Below are positions 26,660-35,099 of a stretch of DNA of 64,000 bases, piece after piece. The notes below the pieces were generated by a model. It saw only the letters and a list, made by a program, of their open reading frames with translations. It was not told the origin of the DNA and did no database searches. The position numbers were made by a program, and so were the translations under genes. This DNA is from Mycobacterium sp. E3198 (GTDB taxonomy: Bacteria; Actinomycetota; Actinomycetes; Mycobacteriales; Mycobacteriaceae): positions 52,192 to 116,191 of the forward strand of contig NZ_LZIS01000059.1 of the NCBI RefSeq assembly GCF_001667015.1. The letters run 5' to 3'. How positions within the stretch are numbered: position 1 is the first letter of the stretch; each line of letters opens with the position of its first letter.

Positions 26660-27889
26660 TCACCGAGGAATCAGCGCAGAGAGTGCGTCAGGCAGTGTGT
26701 CGGGCGTACACAGAGTGACGTCGCTTTGGAGTGACGGCCTCAGCCCCTCGCCCCATACGTAACCCAGGCCATACGCTTTGTGCTGCTGATCTAGAACTGG
26801 GCCGAATGCTCGCCGGTAGCTAAAGAGGTCTAAAGTCGCTGCTCGTGCTGAATCGGCCACGGTACGTTTGTAGCCGCCCTTCACTTCGACTACTAGCCAA
26901 CGGATTTCGCCAGAGTTGTTGGTCTTGATGATCAGGTCAGGGATCAGGCCGCCGATGCCAGAGAATTCGTGAGCGGCCTGGACTTCACGGTACTGAGACC
27001 CTGCAGACAGCGCACCCGGTGTTGCTTGATAGAAAACTTCCACTGTGGCCTCATCCCGCTGGCCTCGAAAGATGACCGGCGGCCAGAGTATCCCAGTAGG
27101 GGGTGCTTTCCACCCGAGGCGGCGGAGTGCCTTGATTGTGTCGAAGGCGCAATGCAATTCGAGCAGCACGCTGTCGCGACTGGCTATTAAGGCGCGGTGC
27201 TCTACAGCATCTCTGATCGCATCCCGGTCAAGGCGAGCGATGTAACGCTGATACAGCTCGACCACTTCTAGGGCTTTCTGGTAGCGGAGTCGCGCTCGGC
27301 ATGTGCGCACACGGCTCATCGTGGTCGGCGTGGGTGGGCGGTTCGGCACTCCGACAAACTGGCGGGCTTGTAGCCATCGGGTAGCGTCCGCCACTCGATC
27401 ATGAATGAGCCTTGGTGGCCCCGTGCTAGCTCCTCGATGCCAGCCGGTGCGCCTGCCAAACTCGGCGATAGAGAACAACGCGAAAGTCAGCACTTGGTTT
27501 TCAGGTGTGTTGAACGCTCGGCGAGTGGGCGTTGTGACGAACAAGTTTGGCGCTCCAGTCGCAGCTCGCTGGGCGTAAGTCTCGCTCCATCGTATGGAGC
27601 CTCGGATTCGCTGGCTACTCACTTCCACTTCGGATGCGGTTGTTGGCGTGAGCCTTCTGATCAACGATGGCATTTGCTCGAGAAGCTCTCGGACTGGTTC
27701 GCTCAGGATGAAGTCGAGTTGTGCCAGATACCGAACTTCCGCCGTGGGCATCTGTAGCAATGCACCTGCACGAAGCAGAAGCTCCTCGCCTCCTGGACGG
27801 TACTGCGCAGAATCAGGCGTGACATAGCGCCAGATATCCTCGCGGAGGCGCAAGATCACCCTCGAGCGATCCCACGTTCGGGTCTTCAT
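26660..27889 (-). CDS. mcrC: McrC-like nuclease subunit of McrBC-type restriction system
   Basis: 409 aa. The C-terminal third has LIPDLIIKTN followed by EIRWLVVEVKGGYKR, giving the PD-(D/E)XK triad D318, E335 and K337. The helical N-terminal two thirds, with SSQRIRGSIRWSETYAQRA, correspond to the part that docks on the AAA+ ring. Start ATG 27889 overlaps the mcrB stop by four bases (ATGA). It would cut DNA when the partner motor translocates from modified sites. Nuclease residues are intact. Confidence 0.85.
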   Translation of the reverse strand: MKTRTWDRSRVILRLREDIWRYVTPDSAQYRPGGEELLLRAGALLQMPTAEVRYLAQLDFILSEPVRELLEQMPSLIRRLTPTTASEVEVSSQRIRGSIRWSETYAQRAATGAPNLFVTTPTRRAFNTPENQVLTFALFSIAEFGRRTGWHRGASTGPPRLIHDRVADATRWLQARQFVGVPNRPPTPTTMSRVRTCRARLRYQKALEVVELYQRYIARLDRDAIRDAVEHRALIASRDSVLLELHCAFDTIKALRRLGWKAPPTGILWPPVIFRGQRDEATVEVFYQATPGALSAGSQYREVQAAHEFSGIGGLIPDLIIKTNNSGEIRWLVVEVKGGYKRTVADSARAATLDLFSYRRAFGPVLDQQHKAYGLGYVWGEGLRPSLQSDVTLCTPDTLPDALSALIPR

Positions 27890-30042
27890 GGCTCTGGAAG
27901 ATCGAAGGTATCGTCTTCGTTTTCTTGCTCTGGTTGCTTTCCAGGAGGACTCAATGACTCCAAGCCCAGCACGGTGTTGAGTGTTTGGCCAAGACGATCC
28001 TTGCGTTCCGCAGTGCCGACTAAGCGGCGCATAATCTTGTACAGCTTCTCACCTGTCGGCTCATCGATACCTTCGAACTGCGGCAGAAGATAGCTATAGA
28101 AGGCCTCGAACATCAGCTGACCATCCTCGGCTTGCTGCAGGGAGATCCGCTCACGAAGGTACTTGGTGAGGTCCATAAACACTGCCGGGCCGAGATCCTT
28201 GATGTCGCGCAAGACGAGTAGTCGCTTCGCCAGTGATGCGGCCTTGGCTTCGCCCTGAGCGCTGTCATCGATCAGCTCTTCGAAGATCTCCGGGGGCGGC
28301 GATGCCACTTCGATGAAGGCGAACCGGCGCATGAGCGCGAACGACATCTCGAATAACAGCGACTTGTCGAAGACGTTCATCGTGGCGATGATGCGCCAGG
28401 ACTTTGGAATGTTGAGGACATCGCCATCAGCGATTGGGCTCTGGGCTCTGGGCGGAAGCAGAACCAACGGCTTGCCGTTGGCCTCTGGACGGGAGTACGG
28501 CAGCACTACCGGCTGTCCAGATAGCACTGTGAACAGTTGGCCGAATGCTCGATCAAATTGTGAGCGGTTCAGCTCGTCGATGAGCAGCCAATGGTTCTTC
28601 CGTATTGCTTGGAGGAAGTGCCCCTCTTCGAACTCAAGCTTGTCGGTACCTCGCGGGCGCAGTCCTCCGATGGTCTCGTAGGTAGTCCAATCTGCCGTCG
28701 CGGTCGTGGGCATGAAACCAGTGCACAGTCCGGCCTTCTGCGCAGCTTCAGCAACCGCCTGAGCCAATGTGGTTTTTGCGGTGCCGGGTGGGCCAGTCAA
28801 GATGACGTGTTTGTCACTAGCGAGGGCGGCGAGAAGTTGCGTGTAGATCTCGTCATTCAGCTTCAGGTTTGCTTTGTCAGCAGCCTCGCGGATCAGATCC
28901 AGCGTCAACTCGTCTTGCTCTCGTACGTGGTGACGGGGCTGGCCCAATGGGTGTGACGCCGGGTTGACGTAGAACAGATCGCGGGCGTCATACTCAATGT
29001 TCGGCAACACAGCCAGGAGACTTCCGTGTGAGGAAGTCGACGGGGCGTGCCCTTCTGCCCCAGACGCACGAACCATGTTCCATATGTTGTGAAGCTCCTG
29101 TCTGGTAATCGAATCCGGTTTTTCGGTGCTTAGCCGCGTGTAGTTGATAGCTGTGTCAGTGATGCTGTCCAGTTGATACCGCTTCTGCTCGACCAATGAC
29201 TCCCATCCGTGCGCCTCCGTGAGGTAGGTGCGCAGTTGCTCCCAGGCATCGTCGAACAGCTCATCGCTGCCACGATCCGGAGTTTCCCTCAGGCGGAAAA
29301 CCAGCACCTTGCGCAAGGTGCTTCCGCCCGTATCAGGGGCCTCCCGCTCGATGTACGGCTCTATGTCATCCACGGCGAAGCGGCCCACGTAACGGACATT
29401 GCTACCGCCCGCCCCTTCGAACAGCCTTATCGCTCGCCCGTCTTGTCGATGATTAAGTATTGCCGCATTACCGCGAACTAGTTCCTGGTCTCCCCGCTGG
29501 CCCTCGCCGGTGTAGAGGAACACTTTCTCGTCGCCGTCGTCTACCCAGCCGTCGAAGACATAGCCATGCGGGCTGCCGGACGCCTTGTCGGTGAAGATCA
29601 GTATGTTGGGCGACATTCGGCATGGCGAGATGCCGCTTTGACGACTACCACCGAAGCGATCGTGGAGGGTCGAACGCTTTATCACCTGATCCACCTGATA
29701 CGGCCAGTTATCCCCTGCATCGCCGTGAAGGTCTGCTGCCAATTCGCCCAACTGAGGTATCTCCTGGTCAAGGTAGGCGGCCAGCGCAGTCGAGATGCCT
29801 TCGGTGGCGCGCATGTGGCGTAGCCTCGGAAGTTGTTGAGATGCGCGCCAAGGATGCTTGGTCGGTTCGCCAAGAATCTGGGCGATGTCCCGCTCGTAGT
29901 AGACGACCTGACGGGCAGGGATTTCTTCGCCCCGGACACCGATTTTTTCACCCCTGGCGACATAGCCCATGTTGGTCGGGTCCTCGTTTAACCATCGGCG
30001 CATCTCGTCGCGTACCTCTGGCGGCACAGGAGTAATGCTCAT
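27886..30042 (-). CDS. mcrB: McrB-like AAA+ motor with N-terminal SRA-like modified-base reader
   Basis: 718 aa. Residues about 125-250 (HDRFGGSRQSGISP, YVFDGWVDDG, FLYTGEGQRGDQ, GNAAILNHRQDGRAIRLFEG, VRYVGRF) match the SRA/YDG-like reader found in ScoMcrA-type and other modification-dependent enzymes. The AAA+ domain follows: Walker A GPPGTAKT (417-424), Walker B WLLIDELNRS (485-494), MNVFDKS (555-561) in the place of the McrB NTAD signature, and FALMRRFAF as sensor/arginine region. It probably senses modified cytosine or other marked DNA and drives McrC. GAAGGCAG lies upstream of ATG 30042. First gene of a two-gene operon. Confidence 0.85.
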   Translation of the reverse strand: MSITPVPPEVRDEMRRWLNEDPTNMGYVARGEKIGVRGEEIPARQVVYYERDIAQILGEPTKHPWRASQQLPRLRHMRATEGISTALAAYLDQEIPQLGELAADLHGDAGDNWPYQVDQVIKRSTLHDRFGGSRQSGISPCRMSPNILIFTDKASGSPHGYVFDGWVDDGDEKVFLYTGEGQRGDQELVRGNAAILNHRQDGRAIRLFEGAGGSNVRYVGRFAVDDIEPYIEREAPDTGGSTLRKVLVFRLRETPDRGSDELFDDAWEQLRTYLTEAHGWESLVEQKRYQLDSITDTAINYTRLSTEKPDSITRQELHNIWNMVRASGAEGHAPSTSSHGSLLAVLPNIEYDARDLFYVNPASHPLGQPRHHVREQDELTLDLIREAADKANLKLNDEIYTQLLAALASDKHVILTGPPGTAKTTLAQAVAEAAQKAGLCTGFMPTTATADWTTYETIGGLRPRGTDKLEFEEGHFLQAIRKNHWLLIDELNRSQFDRAFGQLFTVLSGQPVVLPYSRPEANGKPLVLLPPRAQSPIADGDVLNIPKSWRIIATMNVFDKSLLFEMSFALMRRFAFIEVASPPPEIFEELIDDSAQGEAKAASLAKRLLVLRDIKDLGPAVFMDLTKYLRERISLQQAEDGQLMFEAFYSYLLPQFEGIDEPTGEKLYKIMRRLVGTAERKDRLGQTLNTVLGLESLSPPGKQPEQENEDDTFDLPEP

Positions 30043-30404
30043 GGCTGCTGCCTTCCTCGATAATTGCTATCTAGTTAAACAAACAGTCGAGTGCGAGAAG
30101 CTACCGTCGGCGGTCCATGACGCTTTTGCATCCGGCGAGTGGGTGCCGTTTCTAAAGATCCGAGGCCCGGGCGCGGCATGGACCCTAGGCATCAGGTTGG
30201 CGCAAGTCGCGCAGTGCGATTTCCTAGTGTCATAGGGCTAGTCGGAGTTCTCCTCATCACTTCGCGGTCGGCATGACATCGCAGGTGGGGCTCTGCTGAA
30301 AGATATGGATTCGCTTAGTCGTTAGTTGGCTATAGCCCTACTGACCGGAGTTTGAGGATATGTTGGTCAGCCTCTGGACGTTCGATTGCGGAGGAGACTA
30401 GGCG
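30043..30404. promoter_or_regulatory. 362-bp intergenic region between divergent mcrB and repressor-like gene
   Basis: No reading frame is convincing. It must hold promoters for both genes. TAGGGCTA (30233-30240) and TAGCCCTA (30333-30340) form an 8-bp inverted pair 92 bp apart that could be operators for the repressor-like protein; this is weak, motif-only evidence. Confidence 0.4.
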
Positions 30405-30941
30405 GTGGTTCTGAGCGCACAGCCTGAAGATGAGGGCAGGACTGGAGACGGTAAAGAGAGGCTTACCCTTGCCATCGTCGAAGCCCTCAAGAACAGGGGA
30501 CTGTCGCAGTCAGAGATCGCGAGGCAATACGGCGTCACCCGACAACACGTGTCCTGGATCAAGCACACCTACGGCGGTAGGTTGACTCCGAGAGAGTCGG
30601 TGCTTCAACGCTTCCCGTTCAGGGTCCCGGTAAAGATGGGCAACACCTCTCCATTCAAAAGGCTCCGGGACCACGGGGAGTACGTGGTCACTGGTGGCGT
30701 GGGAATGTCCGAAGACAAGCTCCAACGACTCCGCAGCTTCTACCGCAAGCTGCGGGAAAACGACTTGGTCGTGGAGTTCAACCCCAACATCCCCCCGATT
30801 CCCGGGGTGAGCAGCAGGGGCGGCTGGGCCTTCCGAGAAAGAACGAAGGACGACGAAGATCTCCTAATCCGCGTGAACGAGTACACGCATATAGCCGACG
30901 AACTACGGGATATCTGGCGGTTCCCCGCAGTCGATCCCTAG
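30405..30941 (+). CDS. phage immunity-repressor-like HTH regulator
   Basis: 178 aa from GTG 30405. NRGLSQSEIARQYGVTRQHVSWIKHTYGGRL (about residues 30-60) is a clear helix-turn-helix of repressor type. The rest, with SPFKRLRDHGEYVVTGGVGM and LRSFYRKLRENDLVVEF, resembles the C-terminal region of mycobacteriophage immunity repressors as I recall them. Likely keeps element genes silent and may give immunity to related phages. No excision or lytic genes are next to it, unlike in a phage. Confidence 0.65.
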   Translation: MVLSAQPEDEGRTGDGKERLTLAIVEALKNRGLSQSEIARQYGVTRQHVSWIKHTYGGRLTPRESVLQRFPFRVPVKMGNTSPFKRLRDHGEYVVTGGVGMSEDKLQRLRSFYRKLRENDLVVEFNPNIPPIPGVSSRGGWAFRERTKDDEDLLIRVNEYTHIADELRDIWRFPAVDP

Positions 30942-31022
30942 AAGCTGATTGACGAAGGCGGCCCGACCAAGCCAGCGGGGGCGTCGTCCGACCTACTGCG
31001 AATGGCCCACTCCTCGCATTAG

Positions 31023-31613
31023 TCAACCGGTGGCGAGGTATCTGTACAAGGTCGCCCTACTGACGCCGAGGTACTTGGCGATCGCCTTGCCCGTGTGGCC
31101 ATCGGATTTCATCCGCTTGGCAGTGGTGATGTGCTCGGCGTCGCCGACCTTTCGGGGGCGTCCGAACTTGGTTCCGTTAACGCGAGATGCTTCGCGTTTC
31201 AACGCAGTACGTTCTTTGATCAACTCTCGCTCGTACTCGGCCAGGGACCCGAGAACACCGATCATCATGCGGCCTGCAGGAGTGGACGAGTCGATGCCGT
31301 CGGTGACCGACACCAGGGTGATGCCACGCTCGGTAAGGGCCTTGACGGTCTCCAGGATGTGCAAAGTATTGCGACCTAAGCGGTCAAGTTTCCACACCAC
31401 GATGGTGTCGCCCTCCCGGACATAAGCCATCAACTCGGCCAAGCCCGGACGGTCATCACGCGCTCCGGACAGGGCGTCGGAGAAGGTCTTCGTGACGCCT
31501 GCCGCTTCAAGGGCTTGGTTCTGCTGATCGAGGGTCTGGGCGACGGTCGAGACGCGGGTATAGCCGATCCGCTGACCCACCGTGTGTCCAATGACATTTG
31601 GGGTGTGACTCAT
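31023..31613 (-). CDS. serine recombinase (resolvase family)
   Basis: 196 aa from ATG 31613. The catalytic domain has RIGYTRVSTVAQTLDQQ with the nucleophile Ser, then KLDRLGRN, GRMMIGVLGSLAEYERELIKERT, and a C-terminal HTH (GHTGKAIAKYLGVSRATLYRYL). All key residues (Y-x-R-V-S, R-L-x-R, E-x-E-R) are present. Longer in-frame starts to 31826 were rejected. TTTGAGACA repeats lie just upstream, as expected for a res site. Two decayed copies of its tail occur at 23616 and 26525. Confidence 0.92.
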   Translation of the reverse strand: MSHTPNVIGHTVGQRIGYTRVSTVAQTLDQQNQALEAAGVTKTFSDALSGARDDRPGLAELMAYVREGDTIVVWKLDRLGRNTLHILETVKALTERGITLVSVTDGIDSSTPAGRMMIGVLGSLAEYERELIKERTALKREASRVNGTKFGRPRKVGDAEHITTAKRMKSDGHTGKAIAKYLGVSRATLYRYLATG

Positions 31614-31647
31614 AAGTATTGGAATCGCAGATTCGAGATGGTTATTT

Positions 31648-31742
31648 CCGAGACGAACTTTTGAGACAGCTCGACCTTGGCGAACAGGTGCGGGTTCGGA
31701 CCGTCTACCCGGTGTCTCAAATGTGGTCTTTTCTGAGACGCC
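31648..31742. repeat. TGAGAC repeats upstream of resolvase (possible res site)
   Basis: TTTGAGACA at 31660-31668 and its exact inverse TGTCTCAAA at 31713-31721, with further CCGAGACG (31648-31655) and CTGAGACG (31733-31740). The same 9-mer recurs at 39582-39590 near the right end of the element. Inverted and direct short repeats next to a resolvase gene are typical of res sub-sites. Confidence 0.5.
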
Positions 31743-31868
31743 GGGCGGCGACGTTTCTGGCAAACCAAGGGCTAAGACATCGAGCGGTGGGAGCGGCTTC
31801 GGCTTGCGGCGACTAACGTGGGCCACTCGGCCCCGAACCCGCGACGGTTTAGGTGCGAGAATTCTCCG

Positions 31869-32747
31869 ATGTCGGAACTTAACGATGCCGAACTCGCAAA
31901 CTGGCGGGTCGACCTATCAAAGCGACATCCTCGTGTTGCTGGTCCACTCTTGGAGGCTGCGCTACGTCGGCAGCAGGCGGCTGCGGTTTGGAAGCCAGGA
32001 AGTGTACGGCTTCGCGGACTGAACCAGCTGCTCATGCACCTGGACTCTGTCGCTGCTGCGTTCGGCCCGAACCGGAGAGAACAAGCACTATCCAGGCTGG
32101 TCATGCGCACTGCGCGAGATTTCGAAGCGGCACTTGAGGCGGGCTTCTCAGGTTACCTATCTATCGCTGTTGATGCGATGAGGGACGTTCTTGAGGCAAC
32201 GGACCTGGTATTGATGTTTTCGACGGATATTAAGCTGGTTGACGCCTGGTTGGGCATGCCGCCTGATGACAATCGGAAGTTCTCCCCGCAGAAAGTTCGA
32301 GGACGCTTACACAATAAGGGCGTTAAGTATAAGGAGAACTCGTGGGCGACCAGCGACTACAAAGGCCATAGCAGGGCGTTGCATGTAAACCCATGGTGGG
32401 AGTTGGTTGGCGAGAAGGGCATGTACCCGCGTGAGACACCGCTGTTCAGAGACGTCCATTTTTGGGAGATATTCGGGCACGCTCGCGAACTCGTTTATGC
32501 GTTAGATCGACTTCGTGACCAGTGCGAGTTCGACTGGCCAGAAGTGAGCCGAGCAGAGGATCTAGGCGATGTAGCCCAGGCCTACGCGCTAACCCACCAT
32601 AGGGAGACAATCATGCTCACTGTGCTCGAAACTTATCGCCCGAGTTCTTGGCGTGACCTCGCCGTCGTGATCAAAGCAGCCTTTAGCGACTACGCCGAAA
32701 GGAACTCTGAGCGCCCAAGCAAAGCGATTTGGCGTGACTCAACGTAG
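31869..32747 (+). CDS. hypothetical protein, helical
   Basis: 292 aa from ATG 31869 (MSELNDAELANWRV). Helical throughout. DYKGHSRALHVNPWWEL (mid-protein) resembles the Y-x-x-x-S-x-x-x-H pattern of DUF5677/HEPN-like proteins, but a canonical R-x4-H is not seen. It lies divergent from the resolvase, next to its probable res site. Could be resolvase-linked cargo; no function assigned. Confidence 0.55.
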   Translation: MSELNDAELANWRVDLSKRHPRVAGPLLEAALRRQQAAAVWKPGSVRLRGLNQLLMHLDSVAAAFGPNRREQALSRLVMRTARDFEAALEAGFSGYLSIAVDAMRDVLEATDLVLMFSTDIKLVDAWLGMPPDDNRKFSPQKVRGRLHNKGVKYKENSWATSDYKGHSRALHVNPWWELVGEKGMYPRETPLFRDVHFWEIFGHARELVYALDRLRDQCEFDWPEVSRAEDLGDVAQAYALTHHRETIMLTVLETYRPSSWRDLAVVIKAAFSDYAERNSERPSKAIWRDST

Positions 32748-32776
32748 CTGAATGCTCGCTTGCCCATTTAGAGCGG

Positions 32777-32932
32777 TCAACACTTCGTCGAATCCTCATG
32801 TTCAAGTGCCTCGACCAGGTTGTCGGCGGCGATCACGACCTTCAACAGTGCTGCCACATCGTTCTCATGTTGGAAGAGTTCGTTCCTGGTCTCTCTGTAC
32901 AAGTCGAGGGCTTCGCTGAGTGCTTTGTTCAT
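32777..32932 (-). CDS. 51-aa hypothetical protein downstream of the membrane kinase
   Basis: MNKALSEALDLYRETRNELF, then HENDVAALLKVVIAADNLVE and ALEHEDSTKC. A small acidic amphipathic-helical protein. GGAAGGAG lies 8-10 bases upstream of the ATG at 32932, and codon use is normal, so it is probably a real gene. It follows the kinase gene on the same strand (80 bp gap). No family recognised. Confidence 0.55.
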   Translation of the reverse strand: MNKALSEALDLYRETRNELFQHENDVAALLKVVIAADNLVEALEHEDSTKC

Positions 32933-33011
32933 CGTGCTGCTCCTTCCCTGATCTGTCGGACTGGAAACTCCAGCGACCGTGTCTTCGAAACAAGCGCCAC
33001 CACTGCAGGTT

Positions 33012-35063
33012 TCACGGTTGAACGTTTGCCCACATCGCTTTGGCTACCCGTTCGGCATCGGCGGTTGCCCAAGCCGGATCGCCGGGATAGCCGGGGTTGG
33101 CAGTCGCGTTGGGGCCGGGGCCCTGGCAAGTGCGGGCTTCAACAACTACGTTCTTGCGCACGCCCAGTGCCTGCTGGCAAGCGTCTGCACCGTTCTCACC
33201 GGGCGGCGATCCCATCGAGACGGTCATCAGGGTTCCGTCGTTTTGGACCTTACCCAAGGTGAACCCCCGTGCGTTTTCATAGCCGAGCGTTACGCCAACC
33301 GTCTCGTGACTGCAAGCCTCCCATTGGGTTTGAGAACTCGCGAGGAACGCCTGAGCCTGATCGGCGGACGGAAAAACGGCGGCTGTCTGTTGAAGCAGTT
33401 CGGGTCCGCGCATTCCTGGCCCATACATCTGGGAGAACGTCTGGGTCTTGATTGCCTCCAATTCTGTTTTGCTGTAGACATCGTGCTCGCCGGTGAAGGC
33501 CACTCCGACACACGACGGAGGTCTGACCTGGCCCGAATGATCGGATGTTCCATAAGAGGAGGAGTTCATAGCAAGTCCACCTGCCCCGCCGCCAGCGGGG
33601 TCGCCGGAGACGGGCACTCCCAGCAGCTTGCTCAGCTGGTCAGCGGTCAGCAACACTTGATCGATTGCCTTCGGCAAGAATAACGGTTGCGGTGGCGGTG
33701 TCGATGACGCAGTAGCTGACCCGACCCGCCCCGATTCGTCAAGCAGCAGTACACCATTCACCGAGACCATCTTGAGCCAACGATCTTCGGTATCGGACGC
33801 GCCGTCGCGCCGAACGTACTTGAGCTTGGCGACCACGCTGGTCGTGTCGCGCGGGCTAACCGAAAGAAGCGTCACCGATTGTATTGAGGCCCAAAAGTCT
33901 AGGAACTCACGCTGTCCGGTTTGGGTCTGACAGTGGGTATCGAGTTTTGCCCACGCATCCGTGGGACGGGCTGGAAGGTCGGCGTAGTAGTTAGCGACAA
34001 AGTCTCGCATGCTCTCGAAAGTGATTGGTGACGCAGCGGACGCCGCCGTAGTGGTGGCGCTGTTCGCTGCTAGGTCATGCTGTGGTCGCCGCATTGCAGC
34101 CTTGACTACGCCGACTGAAGCAACCAAAAGTATGGCAAAGAAGACCGCTAGGAATACTGGTCGTCGCCACGGTGGTTGCATCCGAGCCGGGGTAGGGGCT
34201 TCTTTGGTGTCGGCCATGATGGTGTCAGCCTGGGCTTGGTTGAGCGCCCTCCGGGCCGCCTGTGCCAAATCTTTCGGTCTCGAGTATCGCTGCCGGGGAT
34301 CCTTCGCCAGGCCAGTGGCGATCACATCATCCATTGCCATGGGGATCCCGTGACGCCGTGCGGAAGGCTTTGGAGGCGGGGCGGTCATATGCGCCATTGC
34401 CACCTGTTCCAGGGTGGTGCCGGGGAACGGAGGCTGGCCGGTGAGCGATTGGTAGAGCACGCATGCCAAGGCATAGATGTCGGAGCTTGGTTCTATCTCC
34501 CCGCCGCTAAAGCGCTCGGGAGCCATGTAGGACCAAGTGCCGATGGTCGCTCCCATGGACGTTATGGCAGTCTCGCCGGCGGCGCGAGCGATCCCGAAAT
34601 CTATGAGGTAGGCGAAGTCGTCTTGCGTGATGAGGATGTTGGACGGCTTGACATCTCGATGCACCAGGCCGACCTGGTGAGCAGCCTGCAGCGCTGAGCC
34701 GATCTGCTCGATGATCCGAACCGCCCGCTCAGGGCCTAGGGGTCCGTCGTCGAGAAGGGTGGACAAGTCCTGACCATTGATGAGGCGCATCGCCACATAA
34801 AGGCGTCCGTCGATCTCACCGACGTCATAGAGGGGAACGACGTGCGGTTCGTCCAGGCGGGCGGCTGCACGCGCCTCCCGGCGGAACCTCTGCTCGAACG
34901 TTCTGTCCTGGGCGAAATGCGGGAGCAGCATCTTGATTGCCACCGTCCGATCGATAACGGTGTCGTGTGCACGCCATACCTCGCCCATCCCGCCACGACC
35001 CAACAGCTCGATAAGGCGGTACCTCCCGAATGGCGTTCCGTCCAAGTCATCCCTCCATGGCAA
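33012..35063 (-). CDS. membrane Ser/Thr protein kinase with PknH-like extracellular sensor
   Basis: 683 aa. Cytoplasmic kinase: GRGGMGEVW (22-30), VAIK with Lys44, HRDVKPSN (135-142), DFG (155-157) and MAPERFSGG; all catalytic residues are present. One transmembrane helix at about 302-322, then an extracytoplasmic region. Residues about 465-683 (VLLTADQLSKLLGVPV, paired Cys in SCVGVAFTG / EACSHETVG / DACQQALGV / ARTCQGPG) match the PknH-type sensor domain with disulfides. Such kinases are normally core mycobacterial genes; here it lies inside a mobile element. The ligand is unknown. Divergent from the HNH gene with only 36 bp between starts. Confidence 0.88.
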   Translation of the reverse strand: MPWRDDLDGTPFGRYRLIELLGRGGMGEVWRAHDTVIDRTVAIKMLLPHFAQDRTFEQRFRREARAAARLDEPHVVPLYDVGEIDGRLYVAMRLINGQDLSTLLDDGPLGPERAVRIIEQIGSALQAAHQVGLVHRDVKPSNILITQDDFAYLIDFGIARAAGETAITSMGATIGTWSYMAPERFSGGEIEPSSDIYALACVLYQSLTGQPPFPGTTLEQVAMAHMTAPPPKPSARRHGIPMAMDDVIATGLAKDPRQRYSRPKDLAQAARRALNQAQADTIMADTKEAPTPARMQPPWRRPVFLAVFFAILLVASVGVVKAAMRRPQHDLAANSATTTAASAASPITFESMRDFVANYYADLPARPTDAWAKLDTHCQTQTGQREFLDFWASIQSVTLLSVSPRDTTSVVAKLKYVRRDGASDTEDRWLKMVSVNGVLLLDESGRVGSATASSTPPPQPLFLPKAIDQVLLTADQLSKLLGVPVSGDPAGGGAGGLAMNSSSYGTSDHSGQVRPPSCVGVAFTGEHDVYSKTELEAIKTQTFSQMYGPGMRGPELLQQTAAVFPSADQAQAFLASSQTQWEACSHETVGVTLGYENARGFTLGKVQNDGTLMTVSMGSPPGENGADACQQALGVRKNVVVEARTCQGPGPNATANPGYPGDPAWATADAERVAKAMWANVQP

Positions 35064-35099
35064 CTGTTCGCTCCGGGTAACCCTAAGCCGAGGCTCCCG

